A stretch of 33,755 nt of DNA from PGYR01 sp048267165 (GTDB taxonomy: Bacteria > Bacteroidota > Ignavibacteria > Kapaibacteriales > UBA2268), in assembly GCA_048267165.1 (NCBI GenBank), contig JBLWYD010000035.1, positions 1-33,755 on the forward strand. Reading direction: 5' to 3'. Below are positions 17,074 to 26,147 of this stretch, piece after piece. The notes under the pieces are model-generated. The model did no database searches and was not told the DNA's origin. It saw only the letters and a list, made by a program, of their open reading frames with translations. Numbering within the stretch: position 1 is the first letter of the stretch; the number at the start of each line of letters is the position of its first letter. The translations under genes and the position numbers were made by a program.

Positions 17074-19252
17074 AATCTGTTTTGATAGATTTAGGGGCTT
17101 CTTTATACTGAATTCGTTTATGCCCCATACCAATCAGATTTTTTACGATTGTAAACTTTACAATCTGTAATTCCTTAACTGAAATACCAGAGTCATCAAA
17201 CTGACCATCTGTAATTCTGTCGATAATTACTTTCTGCAAGATAGCATCTAATTCATCACTTGTGTAGTTTCTAACATGTGAAATTGCTTCTGCTGTATCA
17301 CAGAGCATAATCAATGCTGCTTCCCTAGTATTAGGTTTAGGACCAGGATATCTATAATCTTCTTCCAAAATAGTTGATTGGTCTTCAGCTTGTTCAAGAG
17401 CTTTATTGTAAAAGTATTGGACTAAACTTGTGCCATGATGCATTTGAATAACATCTATCATTCTATTAGGCAGATTATATTGCTTTGCTAATTCCACTCC
17501 ATAATTAACATGGTCAATAATAATTTTTGCACTTTTCTTAGGTGGCATTTGATCATGTTTATTTCCTATATCTATTTGATTTTCAACAAAATACTCAGGC
17601 TTTTTCATTTTGCCTATATCATGAAACATACTACTAACTTTACAATAAACAGGGTTGGCTCCAATTGCAATTGCAGATCTTTCTGCAAGCATAGCTACAT
17701 TCATACTGTGTTGATACGTACCAGGTGCAATATCGCTCATTTTCTTTAATAATGGATGGTCAGGATTATCGTATTCTTTTAATTGTAAGTCAGTTGAGAA
17801 ATTAGAGAATCTCTCTAGTATAAAAATCAATCCAAATGTAATAAGAGGGGAGAGAATTGAGTTTGCAGATATTATTATCGAATTATTCAATAACTCAGTT
17901 AGATTAGATGAACGTTCAAAATAGAATACTACTAATGGAAATGCATATCCTAAAAATATAAAGAAAATAGATTTAAACATCTGAGTTCTATTTTGAATAT
18001 CTCTTACAGTGTATGATGCAACAGCACCAGCAAATAAATGAAGTAATGCTGTAGAATAATCATTACCTCTTACTCCAGCTACTAATAGTGCAAGTGTAAC
18101 TGTAAAATAAAATGCAGTTCTTGAATCAAATATAATAGCAGCCATCATCGAGAAAGCAGGTATAAATATCAAATACTCTAGACTAAAAGCTGTATTTATT
18201 TCTAATGAAAGCCATGATAATAATGCAGTTGCGACAAAGATAAGGCAAAGTATAATTAATTGGAAATTGTCATTGAATATTCTATTTCTTATATTTTTTA
18301 GATAGAATACTAAAAGCAATAATATAAGTAAAGCATGACCTAAGCTTCCTAATAAAAGAAATAATGAATTTCCTTTTTCTTCTGAAGCATCAATTGAACT
18401 AAAATAAGATTTAAGAACTCTAACTTGTTTTTCTGAAAGTCTATCATTCTTACGAACTAAGATTTGTCCTTTTGTAATTAACTCTTCGTTTTTAGGTACA
18501 TTATTAACAGCTAATTTTATTCTTTCGTTAGTTAAGTTGGGAGAGAAGATTAAATTAGGTTGAACGAATTTTATAACTTGAGAACTCAAATCACTATAAA
18601 TTTGTTCATTAGCACTAGTTCTAATTGTATTCTTAATCTTCTGTTCTATCTCTTCTATTTGATATATATTATCAAAATTTAATATAGTTTGTTCACTTCT
18701 TTCGTTAACTACGATTAATGAAGTATTATTAAAATCTGATTTATTCTTATCCAATATACCTTTAGAATAGAATTCGCTTAACTCATCTTTATAATTTCTT
18801 TTTAATCTCGAAACATTTTCACTGTACTCTTTTTTTATTTTATTATCATAATTATAGTTTTTAAAAACATAGCTTGTATCTAAAACTAATAATATTTCTT
18901 GAATTACTCTATCATCTGTACCTTTTACTACTTTAAAGTTTGGAAGAACTTCAGATTTTATTTGTTCAATTTCAATATTATATTTTTTCCTACTTTTCAA
19001 TAGTGGAAATGATTTTTCAGCTTCTAGAGCTTTGCTATTCCATAACTGACCTTCAGTAATATTCTGGCCAGCACCATCGAAAAGATCTGTTCCCAAATGA
19101 TACGAAAAAAAGAAAGTTGTTGCTATCAGTGTTAATGATAATATTAGATACTTAATAAATTTAGACTTACGAAGAAAGTTATCATTCTCTACAGAACGAA
19201 AAGCATCTTGAATATTAAGTTTATCAAATAATGTTTGATTCTGATTTGACAT
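17063..19252 (-). CDS. 7TM-HD phosphohydrolase, PgpH-type (probable c-di-AMP phosphodiesterase)
   Basis: This 729-residue membrane protein has the PgpH layout. A first TM lies at ~33-52, followed by an extracytoplasmic 7TMR-HDED-type domain (~55-290) that includes ELITKGQILVRKND. Six or seven TM segments run from about 296 to 480, and a cytoplasmic HD domain follows from ~500. HD-domain residues include GTYQHSMNVA (His515), MFHDIGKMKKPEYF (His544-Asp545) and MHHGTS, with a later LCDTAEA metal ligand. In Listeria PgpH this architecture hydrolyses cyclic di-AMP, so the same reaction is likely here, linking to turgor and envelope control. It is divergent from tgt across a 99-base spacer and overlaps the Xer gene downstream. 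Confidence 0.93.
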   Translation of the reverse strand: MSNQNQTLFDKLNIQDAFRSVENDNFLRKSKFIKYLILSLTLIATTFFFSYHLGTDLFDGAGQNITEGQLWNSKALEAEKSFPLLKSRKKYNIEIEQIKSEVLPNFKVVKGTDDRVIQEILLVLDTSYVFKNYNYDNKIKKEYSENVSRLKRNYKDELSEFYSKGILDKNKSDFNNTSLIVVNERSEQTILNFDNIYQIEEIEQKIKNTIRTSANEQIYSDLSSQVIKFVQPNLIFSPNLTNERIKLAVNNVPKNEELITKGQILVRKNDRLSEKQVRVLKSYFSSIDASEEKGNSLFLLLGSLGHALLILLLLVFYLKNIRNRIFNDNFQLIILCLIFVATALLSWLSLEINTAFSLEYLIFIPAFSMMAAIIFDSRTAFYFTVTLALLVAGVRGNDYSTALLHLFAGAVASYTVRDIQNRTQMFKSIFFIFLGYAFPLVVFYFERSSNLTELLNNSIIISANSILSPLITFGLIFILERFSNFSTDLQLKEYDNPDHPLLKKMSDIAPGTYQHSMNVAMLAERSAIAIGANPVYCKVSSMFHDIGKMKKPEYFVENQIDIGNKHDQMPPKKSAKIIIDHVNYGVELAKQYNLPNRMIDVIQMHHGTSLVQYFYNKALEQAEDQSTILEEDYRYPGPKPNTREAALIMLCDTAEAISHVRNYTSDELDAILQKVIIDRITDGQFDDSGISVKELQIVKFTIVKNLIGMGHKRIQYKEAPKSIKTDYET

Positions 19253-19351
19253 ATAATTATTTGTACTCTTTAATGAATAACAATAATAATAAAAGTGTTA
19301 TTAAAAATTAAATTATTAGTTTGATTTTTTTTACAAAACAATAATGAAAAA

Positions 19352-20485
19352 TTGTTCGAATTAATAAAAGAAGATACGAAATCTAAAGCAAGAATTGGAA
19401 AATTAATTACTGATAATTCTGTGATTAATACACCCGTATTTATGCCTGTAGGTACTGTTGGGACAGTTAAAGCTGTTGATCAACGAATAATTAAAGAAGA
19501 ATTTGATTATAATATAATTCTTGGAAATACTTATCACTTGTATTTGCGACCCGGAATGGATGTTATTTCTCATTATGGTGGATTGCATAAATTCATGAAT
19601 TGGGATAGATCAATACTAACTGATAGTGGTGGATTTCAGGTGTTCTCACTTCAAGATATTAGGCATATTTCTGACGAAGGGGTTGAATTTAAATCTCATA
19701 TCGATGGCTCCAAGCACTATTTTACGCCAGCTAAAGTTGTTGAAATTCAAAAGACTTTAGGATCTGATATCTGTATGGTTCTGGATGAATGCGTCAAGTA
19801 CCCTGCTGAAAGAAGCTATGTTGAAAAATCAATGAAATTATCTTTAAAATGGGCTCAAGATTCAAAAAATGAATTTGATTTGCAGAAACAAAGATATGCT
19901 CATAAACAATTCTTATTTGGAATTGGTCAAGGAGGGATGGAAAAAGATCTCCGAATTGAATATTGCAAACGAATGACTGATATGGACTTTGATGGCAATG
20001 CTATAGGTGGACTTTCAGTTGGTGAAGAAGCCGAAGTCATGTATGAAATGACTGATATTTGCACTGACAATCTACCTAAGGATAAACCTAGATACCTAAT
20101 GGGAGTAGGTAAACCGGATAATATACTAGAATGTATAGAAAGAGGTATTGATATGTTTGATTGTGTATTGCCTACTAGAAACGCTAGGAATGGTCAATTA
20201 TTCACAACAACTGGCGTGGTTAATATCAGAAATTCAAAATATATTATGGATGATGAACCTATAGATTCTGGTTTGGACTGTTACGCAAGTGTTAATTATT
20301 CTAAAGGTTACTTAAGGCATCTAATCAAAACTAATGAAATATTAGGAAATGTTATTGCATCACAACAAAACCTAGCTTTTTATAAATGGTTAGTTGATCA
20401 AGCAAGAGAACATATTCAAAAAGGTGACTTTATTGAATGGAAAAATTATTACTTAAGCAATTATTATAGTAAATTTGTAGAATAA
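19352..20485 (+). CDS. tgt: tRNA-guanine transglycosylase, zinc-site-less variant
   Basis: This 377-residue enzyme exchanges guanine 34 for a 7-deazaguanine precursor in tRNAs with GUN anticodons (queuosine pathway). The TIM-barrel motifs are intact: LTDSGGFQVFSL (Asp91), SDICMVLDEC, IGGLSVGE, and MFDCVLPTRNARNG with the nucleophile Asp270. The usual structural zinc motif CxCxxC...H is broken: the aligned positions are Leu308, Cys310, Ser313 and Gln339. From memory, many Bacteroidota Tgt proteins also lack the cysteines, so this looks like a lineage trait rather than decay. The C-terminal DFIEWKNYYLS also resembles Bacteroidota versions. The start is TTG at 19352. The nearby ATG at 19344 is out of frame and no in-frame ATG lies upstream. 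The gene leads a run with yajC. Confidence 0.96.
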   Translation: MFELIKEDTKSKARIGKLITDNSVINTPVFMPVGTVGTVKAVDQRIIKEEFDYNIILGNTYHLYLRPGMDVISHYGGLHKFMNWDRSILTDSGGFQVFSLQDIRHISDEGVEFKSHIDGSKHYFTPAKVVEIQKTLGSDICMVLDECVKYPAERSYVEKSMKLSLKWAQDSKNEFDLQKQRYAHKQFLFGIGQGGMEKDLRIEYCKRMTDMDFDGNAIGGLSVGEEAEVMYEMTDICTDNLPKDKPRYLMGVGKPDNILECIERGIDMFDCVLPTRNARNGQLFTTTGVVNIRNSKYIMDDEPIDSGLDCYASVNYSKGYLRHLIKTNEILGNVIASQQNLAFYKWLVDQAREHIQKGDFIEWKNYYLSNYYSKFVE

Positions 20486-20518
20486 AAATCAAATAATAAG
20501 AAAAAAGGAATTAGAATA

Positions 20519-20824
20519 ATGATTAAAACGATATTTGCAATGGCTCCTAATGGTGCTCAAGGTGGTGGCGACTCAATGTGGTCAATGTTAATTTTCTTTG
20601 GTGCTATGTTTGCTATAATGTATTTCTTGATGATTCGTCCACAGAAAAAGAAACAGCAAGAACATAAACAAATGATTGATAGTATCAAGAAAGGCGATAA
20701 AGTAATAACTTCGACTGGTATACACGGTACTGTTACTGATGTTAGTGAAGAAACTTTCTTAGTTCAAATAGCTGACAATGTACACGTAAGATTTGAAAGA
20801 GCTGCAGTTTCTGCAATTAAATAG
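20519..20824 (+). CDS. yajC: Preprotein translocase accessory subunit YajC
   Basis: This is a 101-residue single-pass inner-membrane protein. A glycine-rich N-terminus precedes one TM segment (SMLIFFGAMFAIMYFLMI, ~22-40) ending in the signature RPQKKKQQEH. A small cytoplasmic domain follows with KKGDKVITSTGIHGTV and VRFERAAVSAIK. Length and motif order match YajC, a SecDF-associated component of the Sec translocase. It follows tgt by 33 bases, an arrangement also common in Proteobacteria (tgt-yajC), though secDF is not next here. A strong hairpin with a T-run follows it. Confidence 0.97.
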   Translation: MIKTIFAMAPNGAQGGGDSMWSMLIFFGAMFAIMYFLMIRPQKKKQQEHKQMIDSIKKGDKVITSTGIHGTVTDVSEETFLVQIADNVHVRFERAAVSAIK

Positions 20825-20849
20825 TTAGTTTAATAGAATAATTAAGATT

Positions 20850-20885
20850 AATCTTTCATCTTTTTAAATAGATGAAAGATTTTTT
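20850..20885 (+). terminator. Intrinsic terminator between yajC and ribBA
   Basis: A perfect 12-bp stem, AATCTTTCATCT (20850-20861) with AGATGAAAGATT (20870-20881), closes an 8-base loop and is followed by TTTTT to 20885. It ends only about 11 bases before the ribBA ATG, and the AGGTGG at 20888-20893 directly follows the T-run. It may therefore end the tgt-yajC transcript or act as an attenuator for ribBA. Confidence 0.82.
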
Positions 20886-20896
20886 ATAGGTGGTAT

Positions 20897-22093
20897 ATGG
20901 ATTCGATTGATAGTGCATTAGCCGATTTAGTATCGGGTAAAATGATAGTAGTAATGGATGACGAAGATCGTGAAAATGAAGGTGACTTGATTTGTTCAGC
21001 TGAACTTTGCACACCTGAAATGGTGAACTTTATGTCAACTCAAGGCAAAGGTTTAATTTGTGTTTCCATAACTCCTGAAAGGGCTTCTGAACTTGAGTTA
21101 GAAGTAATGGTCAAGAACAATTCAGCTTTACATGAAACGAAGTTTACAGTTTCAGTTGATTACGTTCATAATACAAGTACTGGAATATCTGCAGTAGATA
21201 GAGCACATACTATTAGAGCTTTGGCTAACAAAGATACTAAGCCAAGTGATTTAGGGCGACCGGGTCATATATTTCCATTGATTGCTCAATCTGGTGGTGT
21301 TTTACGTAGGGCAGGCCATACTGAAGCAACTGTTGATTTAATGAGATTAGCTGGTCTAAAACCTGTAGGAGTACTTTGCGAAGTAATAAACGAAGATGGT
21401 ACAATGGCTCGTAAAGCAGACTTAATGGAATTTGCTAAAAAGTATGATCTTAAAATAATTACAGTAAAAGACTTAATTGCTTATAGATTCCAAAAAGATA
21501 CTCTTGTTAAAGAAGTAGCCTCTGCAAAGATACCATCTGAATTTGGTGATTTTAAAATTCATGTATTTGAAAACATAGTGGATGGAAAAGAACATATAGC
21601 ATTAGTTAAAGGTAAATGGAACGAAGATGAAGCAATTCTAGTAAGAGTACACTCAGAATGCCTTACAGGAGATGTATTTGGTTCATTCAGATGTGATTGT
21701 GGACCTCAGTTGGAACAAGCCCTTGTAAATATAGAAGAACATGGTAAAGGTGTTCTTTTATATATGAGACAAGAGGGGAGAGGGATAGGTCTAATAAACA
21801 AAATAAAGGCTTATGCACTCCAAGAAGAAGGAATGGATACAGTAGAAGCAAACGAACACTTAGGTTTCAAAGCTGATGCTAGAGATTATGGTGTTGGTGC
21901 TCAAATTTTACATTCACTAGGTGTTAGAAAAATGATATTGATGACTAATAACCCTAAGAAAAGAGTAGGAATTAATAGGTATGGATTAGAAGTTGTAGAT
22001 ACTAAGTCTATAGAAATAGAATCAAACAAACATAATGAGTCTTATTTAAAGACCAAAAAAGAGAAAATGGGTCATTTACTAAAAAATATGTAA
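20897..22093 (+). CDS. ribBA: Bifunctional 3,4-dihydroxy-2-butanone-4-phosphate synthase / GTP cyclohydrolase II
   Basis: This 398-residue enzyme carries both entry steps of riboflavin synthesis. The N-terminal RibB domain (1-~200) has DDEDRENEGDLI with acidic metal ligands, and RRAGHTEATVDL. The C-terminal RibA domain (~205-398) has VRVHSECLTGDVFGSFRCDC with zinc cysteines, YMRQEGRGIGLINK, and TNNPKKRVGI. Both halves look intact, so both activities are expected. The ATG at 20897 follows AGGTGG very closely (3-base spacing) and comes just after a strong hairpin. No FMN-riboswitch-like conserved core was seen upstream. No other rib gene is present in the window. greA follows by 18 bases. Confidence 0.97.
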   Translation: MDSIDSALADLVSGKMIVVMDDEDRENEGDLICSAELCTPEMVNFMSTQGKGLICVSITPERASELELEVMVKNNSALHETKFTVSVDYVHNTSTGISAVDRAHTIRALANKDTKPSDLGRPGHIFPLIAQSGGVLRRAGHTEATVDLMRLAGLKPVGVLCEVINEDGTMARKADLMEFAKKYDLKIITVKDLIAYRFQKDTLVKEVASAKIPSEFGDFKIHVFENIVDGKEHIALVKGKWNEDEAILVRVHSECLTGDVFGSFRCDCGPQLEQALVNIEEHGKGVLLYMRQEGRGIGLINKIKAYALQEEGMDTVEANEHLGFKADARDYGVGAQILHSLGVRKMILMTNNPKKRVGINRYGLEVVDTKSIEIESNKHNESYLKTKKEKMGHLLKNM

Positions 22094-22111
22094 TAAAAAG
22101 GGAGAACCATA

Positions 22112-22588
22112 ATGTCTGAAAAAAATTATATGACCAAAGAAAAATACCGTGAATTAGAAGAAAATTTAAAGAAGATGCAAACAAAAGGCAGAAGAGAAAT
22201 AGCTCAGAAAATAGGTGATGCTAGATCTCATGGTGATCTTTCTGAAAATGCAGATTACGATGCTGCTAAAGAAGAACAAGGTCTTTTTGAAATGAAGATT
22301 GCTAAGTTAAGTCAATTATTATCAAATGCGGAAATTATTGATCCGTCAGAATTTCCTGATGACAAAGTATATATTTTGTCTTATGTTAAGGTGATGAATA
22401 AAAAAGTTAATAAGGAAATGACTTTTCAACTTGTAAGTGCAGCTGAAGCAGATTTTGAGAAGAATAAAATATCTGTAAGTTCACCACTTGGAAAAGCATT
22501 AATGGGTAAGGCTATAGGTGAAGAAGCTGAGATGGTTGCCCCAGCTGGTACAATCAAATATGAAATATTAGATATTTCAAAACCTTAA
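22112..22588 (+). CDS. greA: Transcription elongation factor GreA
   Basis: This 158-residue protein has the GreA fold. The N-terminal coiled coil carries the tip motif ARSHGDLSENADYDAAKEEQ, whose acidic residues reach into the RNA polymerase channel to stimulate cleavage of backtracked RNA. The C-terminal FKBP-like domain has ISVSSPLGKALMGKAIGEEA. Length matches the family. AGGGAGA precedes the ATG at good spacing, one of the clearer ribosome-binding sites in the window. It is probably co-transcribed with ribBA, ending at the hairpin that follows. Confidence 0.97.
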   Translation: MSEKNYMTKEKYRELEENLKKMQTKGRREIAQKIGDARSHGDLSENADYDAAKEEQGLFEMKIAKLSQLLSNAEIIDPSEFPDDKVYILSYVKVMNKKVNKEMTFQLVSAAEADFEKNKISVSSPLGKALMGKAIGEEAEMVAPAGTIKYEILDISKP

Positions 22589-22596
22589 AAATTATT

Positions 22597-22617
22597 AGGT
22601 TTGATTAAACCTTTTTT
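22597..22617 (+). terminator. Short intrinsic terminator after greA
   Basis: The 6-bp stem AGGTTT/AAACCT with loop GATT is followed directly by six T residues. It lies 8 bases after the greA stop and before the ECF sigma operon. The stem is short and weak, so the call is moderate. Confidence 0.6.
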
Positions 22618-22666
22618 AAATTCAGATGTCTTATTGGTATATTAACAAATTATCTTGATGTAAATT

Positions 22667-23239
22667 ATGGGATATATTTCATTGTTATATGATACTGACC
22701 AAGAAATAGTCAATGAATATTGCGAGTCAAAAAGCGATAGAGCTGCAAATGCTTTGATAAGAAAGTACAGCTCTCTCGTTTACTTTACAGCGTATAGATT
22801 CGTAAAAAATGAGCATGATGCTCAAGATATATCTCAAGATGTTTTCGTTAAAGTACTATCTAAACTACACACTTTTAAAAATCAAAGTAACCTTCAAACT
22901 TGGATTTATTCAATTACAGCGAATCAAAGTAAGAATTTCCTAAGAAAGAAATCTCTAAGAAAGTTTTTAAGAATTGACAAAGATATTACTTTTGATATAG
23001 AAGATAAATATCAAATTAGCCCTCATGATAAGTTAGAAGCATCCGAGACAAATCGCTTATTATTAATAGAATTAGCTAAATTACCTGAGAAACAAAGAGA
23101 GGTTTTTTCACTGAGATATTTCAATGATTTAACCTATATTGAAATTTCTAATTTGCTAGGAACATCGGTAGGTGGATTGAAAGCCAATTACTTTCATGCT
23201 GTTAAAAAACTCTCATCAAAATTAGGGGAAATTAAATAA
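22667..23239 (+). CDS. ECF-type RNA polymerase sigma factor
   Basis: This 190-residue sigma-70 family protein has region 2 at ~25-95 (VYFTAYRFVKNEHDAQDISQ, then DVFVKVLSKL and LQTWIYSITANQSKNFLRKK) and region 4 at ~125-185 (LPEKQREVFSLRYFNDLTYI followed by the helix-turn-helix GTSVGGLKANYFHAVKKL). No region 1 or 3 is present, so it belongs to the extracytoplasmic-function group. Its stop overlaps the ATG of the next gene (TAATG), and that gene encodes a single-pass membrane protein of the anti-sigma layout. The unit would therefore respond to an envelope signal. ECF operons often control themselves, but the target promoter cannot be identified here. Confidence 0.95.
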   Translation: MGYISLLYDTDQEIVNEYCESKSDRAANALIRKYSSLVYFTAYRFVKNEHDAQDISQDVFVKVLSKLHTFKNQSNLQTWIYSITANQSKNFLRKKSLRKFLRIDKDITFDIEDKYQISPHDKLEASETNRLLLIELAKLPEKQREVFSLRYFNDLTYIEISNLLGTSVGGLKANYFHAVKKLSSKLGEIK

Positions 23240-23844
23240 TGAAAGAATTAGATAAAGAAGAGATGTTGGGGCTTATTACAGATTATGCTTTTGGAAGATT
23301 AAGTAATAATGAAGCTGTTGTATTTGAAAGTAATTTGAATAAGTATCCAGAGCTAAAAGATGAGATTGTTGAAATAAGAAATGCTTTTAGTAAGGTCAAT
23401 AAAGAAGTACTTTTAAGTAAGTTAGACAATAAAACCGCAAATATGCCATATTTAGTAAAGCAAAAGCAATATGCTGAGAGTAAGAATGTTAATCTCAGAA
23501 AAAATATCCTAAAGCTATCATTACCTATACTTGCTGTTGTTGCTTTTTTCTTTGTTATGCGACAGATAGAATTAAATAATATGGAAATAGATTCCAAATT
23601 ACCTGAAACAATTCTAACAGCAGAAGAAGCAAGTATTATATTCGAAAATGTAGATGTATCTTATTACGATCCATATCAAAATGATTTTTATATAGATAGC
23701 AAAGAAGAAGAGAGTGAATTAAGTAGAACAGATATTATTAATAACTCTTCTAATACAACAATATACAATTATATGAATGAAATAACCGAATCAGAATTTA
23801 ATGAACTTTTGGATGAATTGGACAATGAAGAATTTAGCTTATAG
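23239..23844 (+). CDS. Putative membrane anti-sigma factor
   Basis: This 201-residue protein has an N-terminal cytoplasmic part of ~95 residues (LITDYAFGRLSNNEAVVFES, then a region ending KDEIVEIRNAF) that resembles anti-sigma N-terminal domains. One TM segment follows (LKLSLPILAVVAFFFVMRQI, ~98-117), then an acidic periplasmic tail rich in Asp, Glu and Asn. The zinc-binding His-x3-Cys-x2-Cys motif of ZAS anti-sigma factors is absent. It overlaps the sigma gene by one base, the usual coupling for sigma/anti-sigma pairs, so the role is assigned by position and topology. Its last 20 bases overlap the next gene. Confidence 0.75.
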   Translation: MKELDKEEMLGLITDYAFGRLSNNEAVVFESNLNKYPELKDEIVEIRNAFSKVNKEVLLSKLDNKTANMPYLVKQKQYAESKNVNLRKNILKLSLPILAVVAFFFVMRQIELNNMEIDSKLPETILTAEEASIIFENVDVSYYDPYQNDFYIDSKEEESELSRTDIINNSSNTTIYNYMNEITESEFNELLDELDNEEFSL

Positions 23845-24271
23845 TATTATCTTATTATTGTTAGCTTCAACTATAGCTTTTTCACAACCTATGAAAATGC
23901 ATGAGAGAATGTTAACAATCAAAAAAGTTAAACTGCTTGAATATATGGATTTGAATGAGACTAAATCCGATAAAATTCTAGTTATAGTTACTAAGTATGA
24001 AAATGAATTGCGCGATTTGAATGAGAAGATTAAATCTCTTAGCCAGAAATTGAGCGACGATATTGAAAAATTAACAGAAAATGATTTAAAGAAACGAAAT
24101 GATGAATTATATAATAATTTAGAAAAAATAGCAGATATCCATAAGAATAAACTTAATGAAGCTCGAAGTAATCTAAATGAAAAAGAATTCGCAAAATTTC
24201 AAATATTTGAATTAAAATTTGCACATGAACTAAGAAAGCATTTATTTGAGAATAGAAAAAAGAAAAAATGA
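23825..24271 (+). CDS. Small helical periplasmic protein (Spy/CpxP-like layout)
   Basis: I choose the ATG at 23825, which gives a clean signal peptide (MKNLAYSIILLLLASTIAFS); the frame extends to 23801 without that feature at its start. The mature ~128 residues are almost entirely charged amphipathic helix, with heptad-like stretches (YENELRDLNEKIKSLSQKLS, LEKIADIHKNKLNEARSNLN) and an all-basic end (RKKKK). The size and all-helical character resemble periplasmic Spy/CpxP chaperones and related 'heavy-metal sensor' proteins that accompany ECF operons in Bacteroidota, though no clear LTxxQ motif is seen. It overlaps the anti-sigma gene by 20 bases and could be a sensor or effector of that system. 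The function is inferred. Confidence 0.72.
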   Translation: MKNLAYSIILLLLASTIAFSQPMKMHERMLTIKKVKLLEYMDLNETKSDKILVIVTKYENELRDLNEKIKSLSQKLSDDIEKLTENDLKKRNDELYNNLEKIADIHKNKLNEARSNLNEKEFAKFQIFELKFAHELRKHLFENRKKKK

Positions 24272-24278
24272 GTGATAG

Positions 24279-26147
24279 TTGAATTCAAGATATCCATTAT
24301 TAAAGCTGCTTATTTATCTTATTGCTGGCTATATAGTTGGATATTTATTTAGTCCAAGTATTTATATCGTTATTGCCTTTTCTATTATAGCTATTCTAAT
24401 TTCATTATTTTCGTCACTTCCCAAAAGTATAAAGTATCTTATCATTGCGTTACTAATAGGTATCAATCTAAATAGTAACATTGAACTCTATAGTTCAAAT
24501 AGTCTAAATAAGCATATAGCTAACAGCTTTGAAGGGGTATATAGTGCTGAAGTAATTGAAGTATTATCTATCAATGGAACTTATAAACGTTTCACTGCAG
24601 AAGGCATCGTTTACTCCTCTATATTTAAACATCCACACAGGTGCAAATCCATTGTTACTTTATTCGACAAAGAGAACAAAGTCATAATTAAACCTGGTAC
24701 AGAATTCATTTCGAATTCCTTATTCAGGGTTGGTGCACCCAAAATATTAAAAGAAGATTTCAATGAAAAGTCATATCTCATTTCCAATAAATCGCTTTTC
24801 TTTTCAACTTCTTTTTCTAATAAGTTTGCAATTAGAAATGAGAAATATAATATCAGTACTTTTTTATACAATATAAGAACGAGTATTAAGTATCAAATAA
24901 GTAAAGCAATACCGGATTCCAATATTGCAGGTATTATCATAGCATTAACAACAGGGGATAAGACTAGTATAGAAAAAGATACACAAGAAGCGTTTTCACT
25001 AACTGGTACAGCACACGTACTTGCCATAAGTGGTTTACATGTAGGTATCTTTTCATTATTTGTTTTCACGATCGTTGGATTTCTGAATAGTAGGTGGGTT
25101 AAGTTATTATTCTTTAGTATTCTAATTTGGTTATTTGTTATACTAACTGGAGGACATCCTTCTGCAAACAGAGCCGCAATAATGGCAACATTTGCAGTAT
25201 TTTTAATTTATTATGGTAAAGTTCCTAATCCTATTAATATCTTATTATTTACAGTACTTATATATATAATTATTGAACCAACAATTATATATTCTGTTAG
25301 TTTTCAGTTATCTGTATTTGCTATAAGTGGAATAATTATTTTATATAGACCTATAAATGAGACATTGACTAAGCTATTTTTTATAGAAAACTCTTTAACA
25401 AAATTTCTATCGTCATCATTTGCAATTTCTTTTGCAGCAACAATTCCAACAGCTATACTCACAGCTTATTACTTTAATACATTCTCCTTTGTTTATCCTA
25501 TTGCAAACCTCTTAGTTCTTCCACTTATGACTTTTGCTGCTTTTCAAAGCATCTTCTTTGTTATATTCTCATCAATTGGGATTCCATTTGCTGATCTATT
25601 TGCTAAAACGGCTTATTTGGCTACGAATATTAGTCTAGATATAAATTCATATCTTGCTGAAATTAGCACAAGTATTCCAATTAGTAATACTGATATTATC
25701 TATCTTTCATTTACTACTTCAGTTATTCTTGTTTATTTATTAACTTCTTACAATTTGCGAAGGCTCACATTTAGAATTTTAATATCAGCAATAGCTATAT
25801 TTTTATTTACAAATATTGAAACATCTAAATATCAAGCTATTACAGTGATACCACGTGAACAAAGTACAAGTGTATTAATAGAGAATGATAGTACAGTTTT
25901 CGTAGTTATGTCCGATAGGAAGAAATATGAGTACTTGCAATATGATTATTCACTCACTAGACATTTGATATGTACAAAAAAGAATATAGAATTAATAAAA
26001 ACAGGTAATGTCTCAATAAACTTTGAAGATAATTTTTTAGAACATATTGATATTTCTTCTAAATATATGAATTTAAAACAAATTAACAGTATATCTAAGC
26101 AATTGAATTTAGATTACATATATAGGATTAATGATAACTATGATTGA
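24279..26147 (+). CDS. comEC: ComEC/Rec2 family DNA-uptake channel, without metallo-beta-lactamase domain
   Basis: This 622-residue polytopic membrane protein has N-terminal TM segments and an OB-like DUF4131 region (~65-160, including EVIEVLSINGTYKRF). The competence domain follows, with ALTTGDKTSI, the hallmark GTAHVLAISGLHVGIFSLFV, TGGHPSANRAAIMATF and the SVSFQLSVFAISGI helix. The C-terminal ~110 residues hold no HxHxDH motif, so the metallo-beta-lactamase domain is missing, as in many Bacteroidota ComEC proteins. ComEC imports single-stranded DNA across the inner membrane. The start is TTG at 24279, since an in-frame TAG lies directly upstream and no ATG follows until far inside. It lies 7 bases after the Spy-like gene and overlaps pgeF, so it is in one operon. 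Confidence 0.93.
   Translation: MNSRYPLLKLLIYLIAGYIVGYLFSPSIYIVIAFSIIAILISLFSSLPKSIKYLIIALLIGINLNSNIELYSSNSLNKHIANSFEGVYSAEVIEVLSINGTYKRFTAEGIVYSSIFKHPHRCKSIVTLFDKENKVIIKPGTEFISNSLFRVGAPKILKEDFNEKSYLISNKSLFFSTSFSNKFAIRNEKYNISTFLYNIRTSIKYQISKAIPDSNIAGIIIALTTGDKTSIEKDTQEAFSLTGTAHVLAISGLHVGIFSLFVFTIVGFLNSRWVKLLFFSILIWLFVILTGGHPSANRAAIMATFAVFLIYYGKVPNPINILLFTVLIYIIIEPTIIYSVSFQLSVFAISGIIILYRPINETLTKLFFIENSLTKFLSSSFAISFAATIPTAILTAYYFNTFSFVYPIANLLVLPLMTFAAFQSIFFVIFSSIGIPFADLFAKTAYLATNISLDINSYLAEISTSIPISNTDIIYLSFTTSVILVYLLTSYNLRRLTFRILISAIAIFLFTNIETSKYQAITVIPREQSTSVLIENDSTVFVVMSDRKKYEYLQYDYSLTRHLICTKKNIELIKTGNVSINFEDNFLEHIDISSKYMNLKQINSISKQLNLDYIYRINDNYD

Noticed and set aside
17074..17133. Longer start for the Xer recombinase at 17133
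   Set aside because: The extra 20 residues lie inside the end of the HD-phosphohydrolase gene in another frame and do not resemble Xer N-termini; the ATG at 17073 fits the family length.
20825..20896. FMN riboswitch upstream of ribBA
   Set aside because: The spacer is only 72 bases, mostly the terminator-like hairpin, and lacks the conserved G-rich FMN aptamer core.
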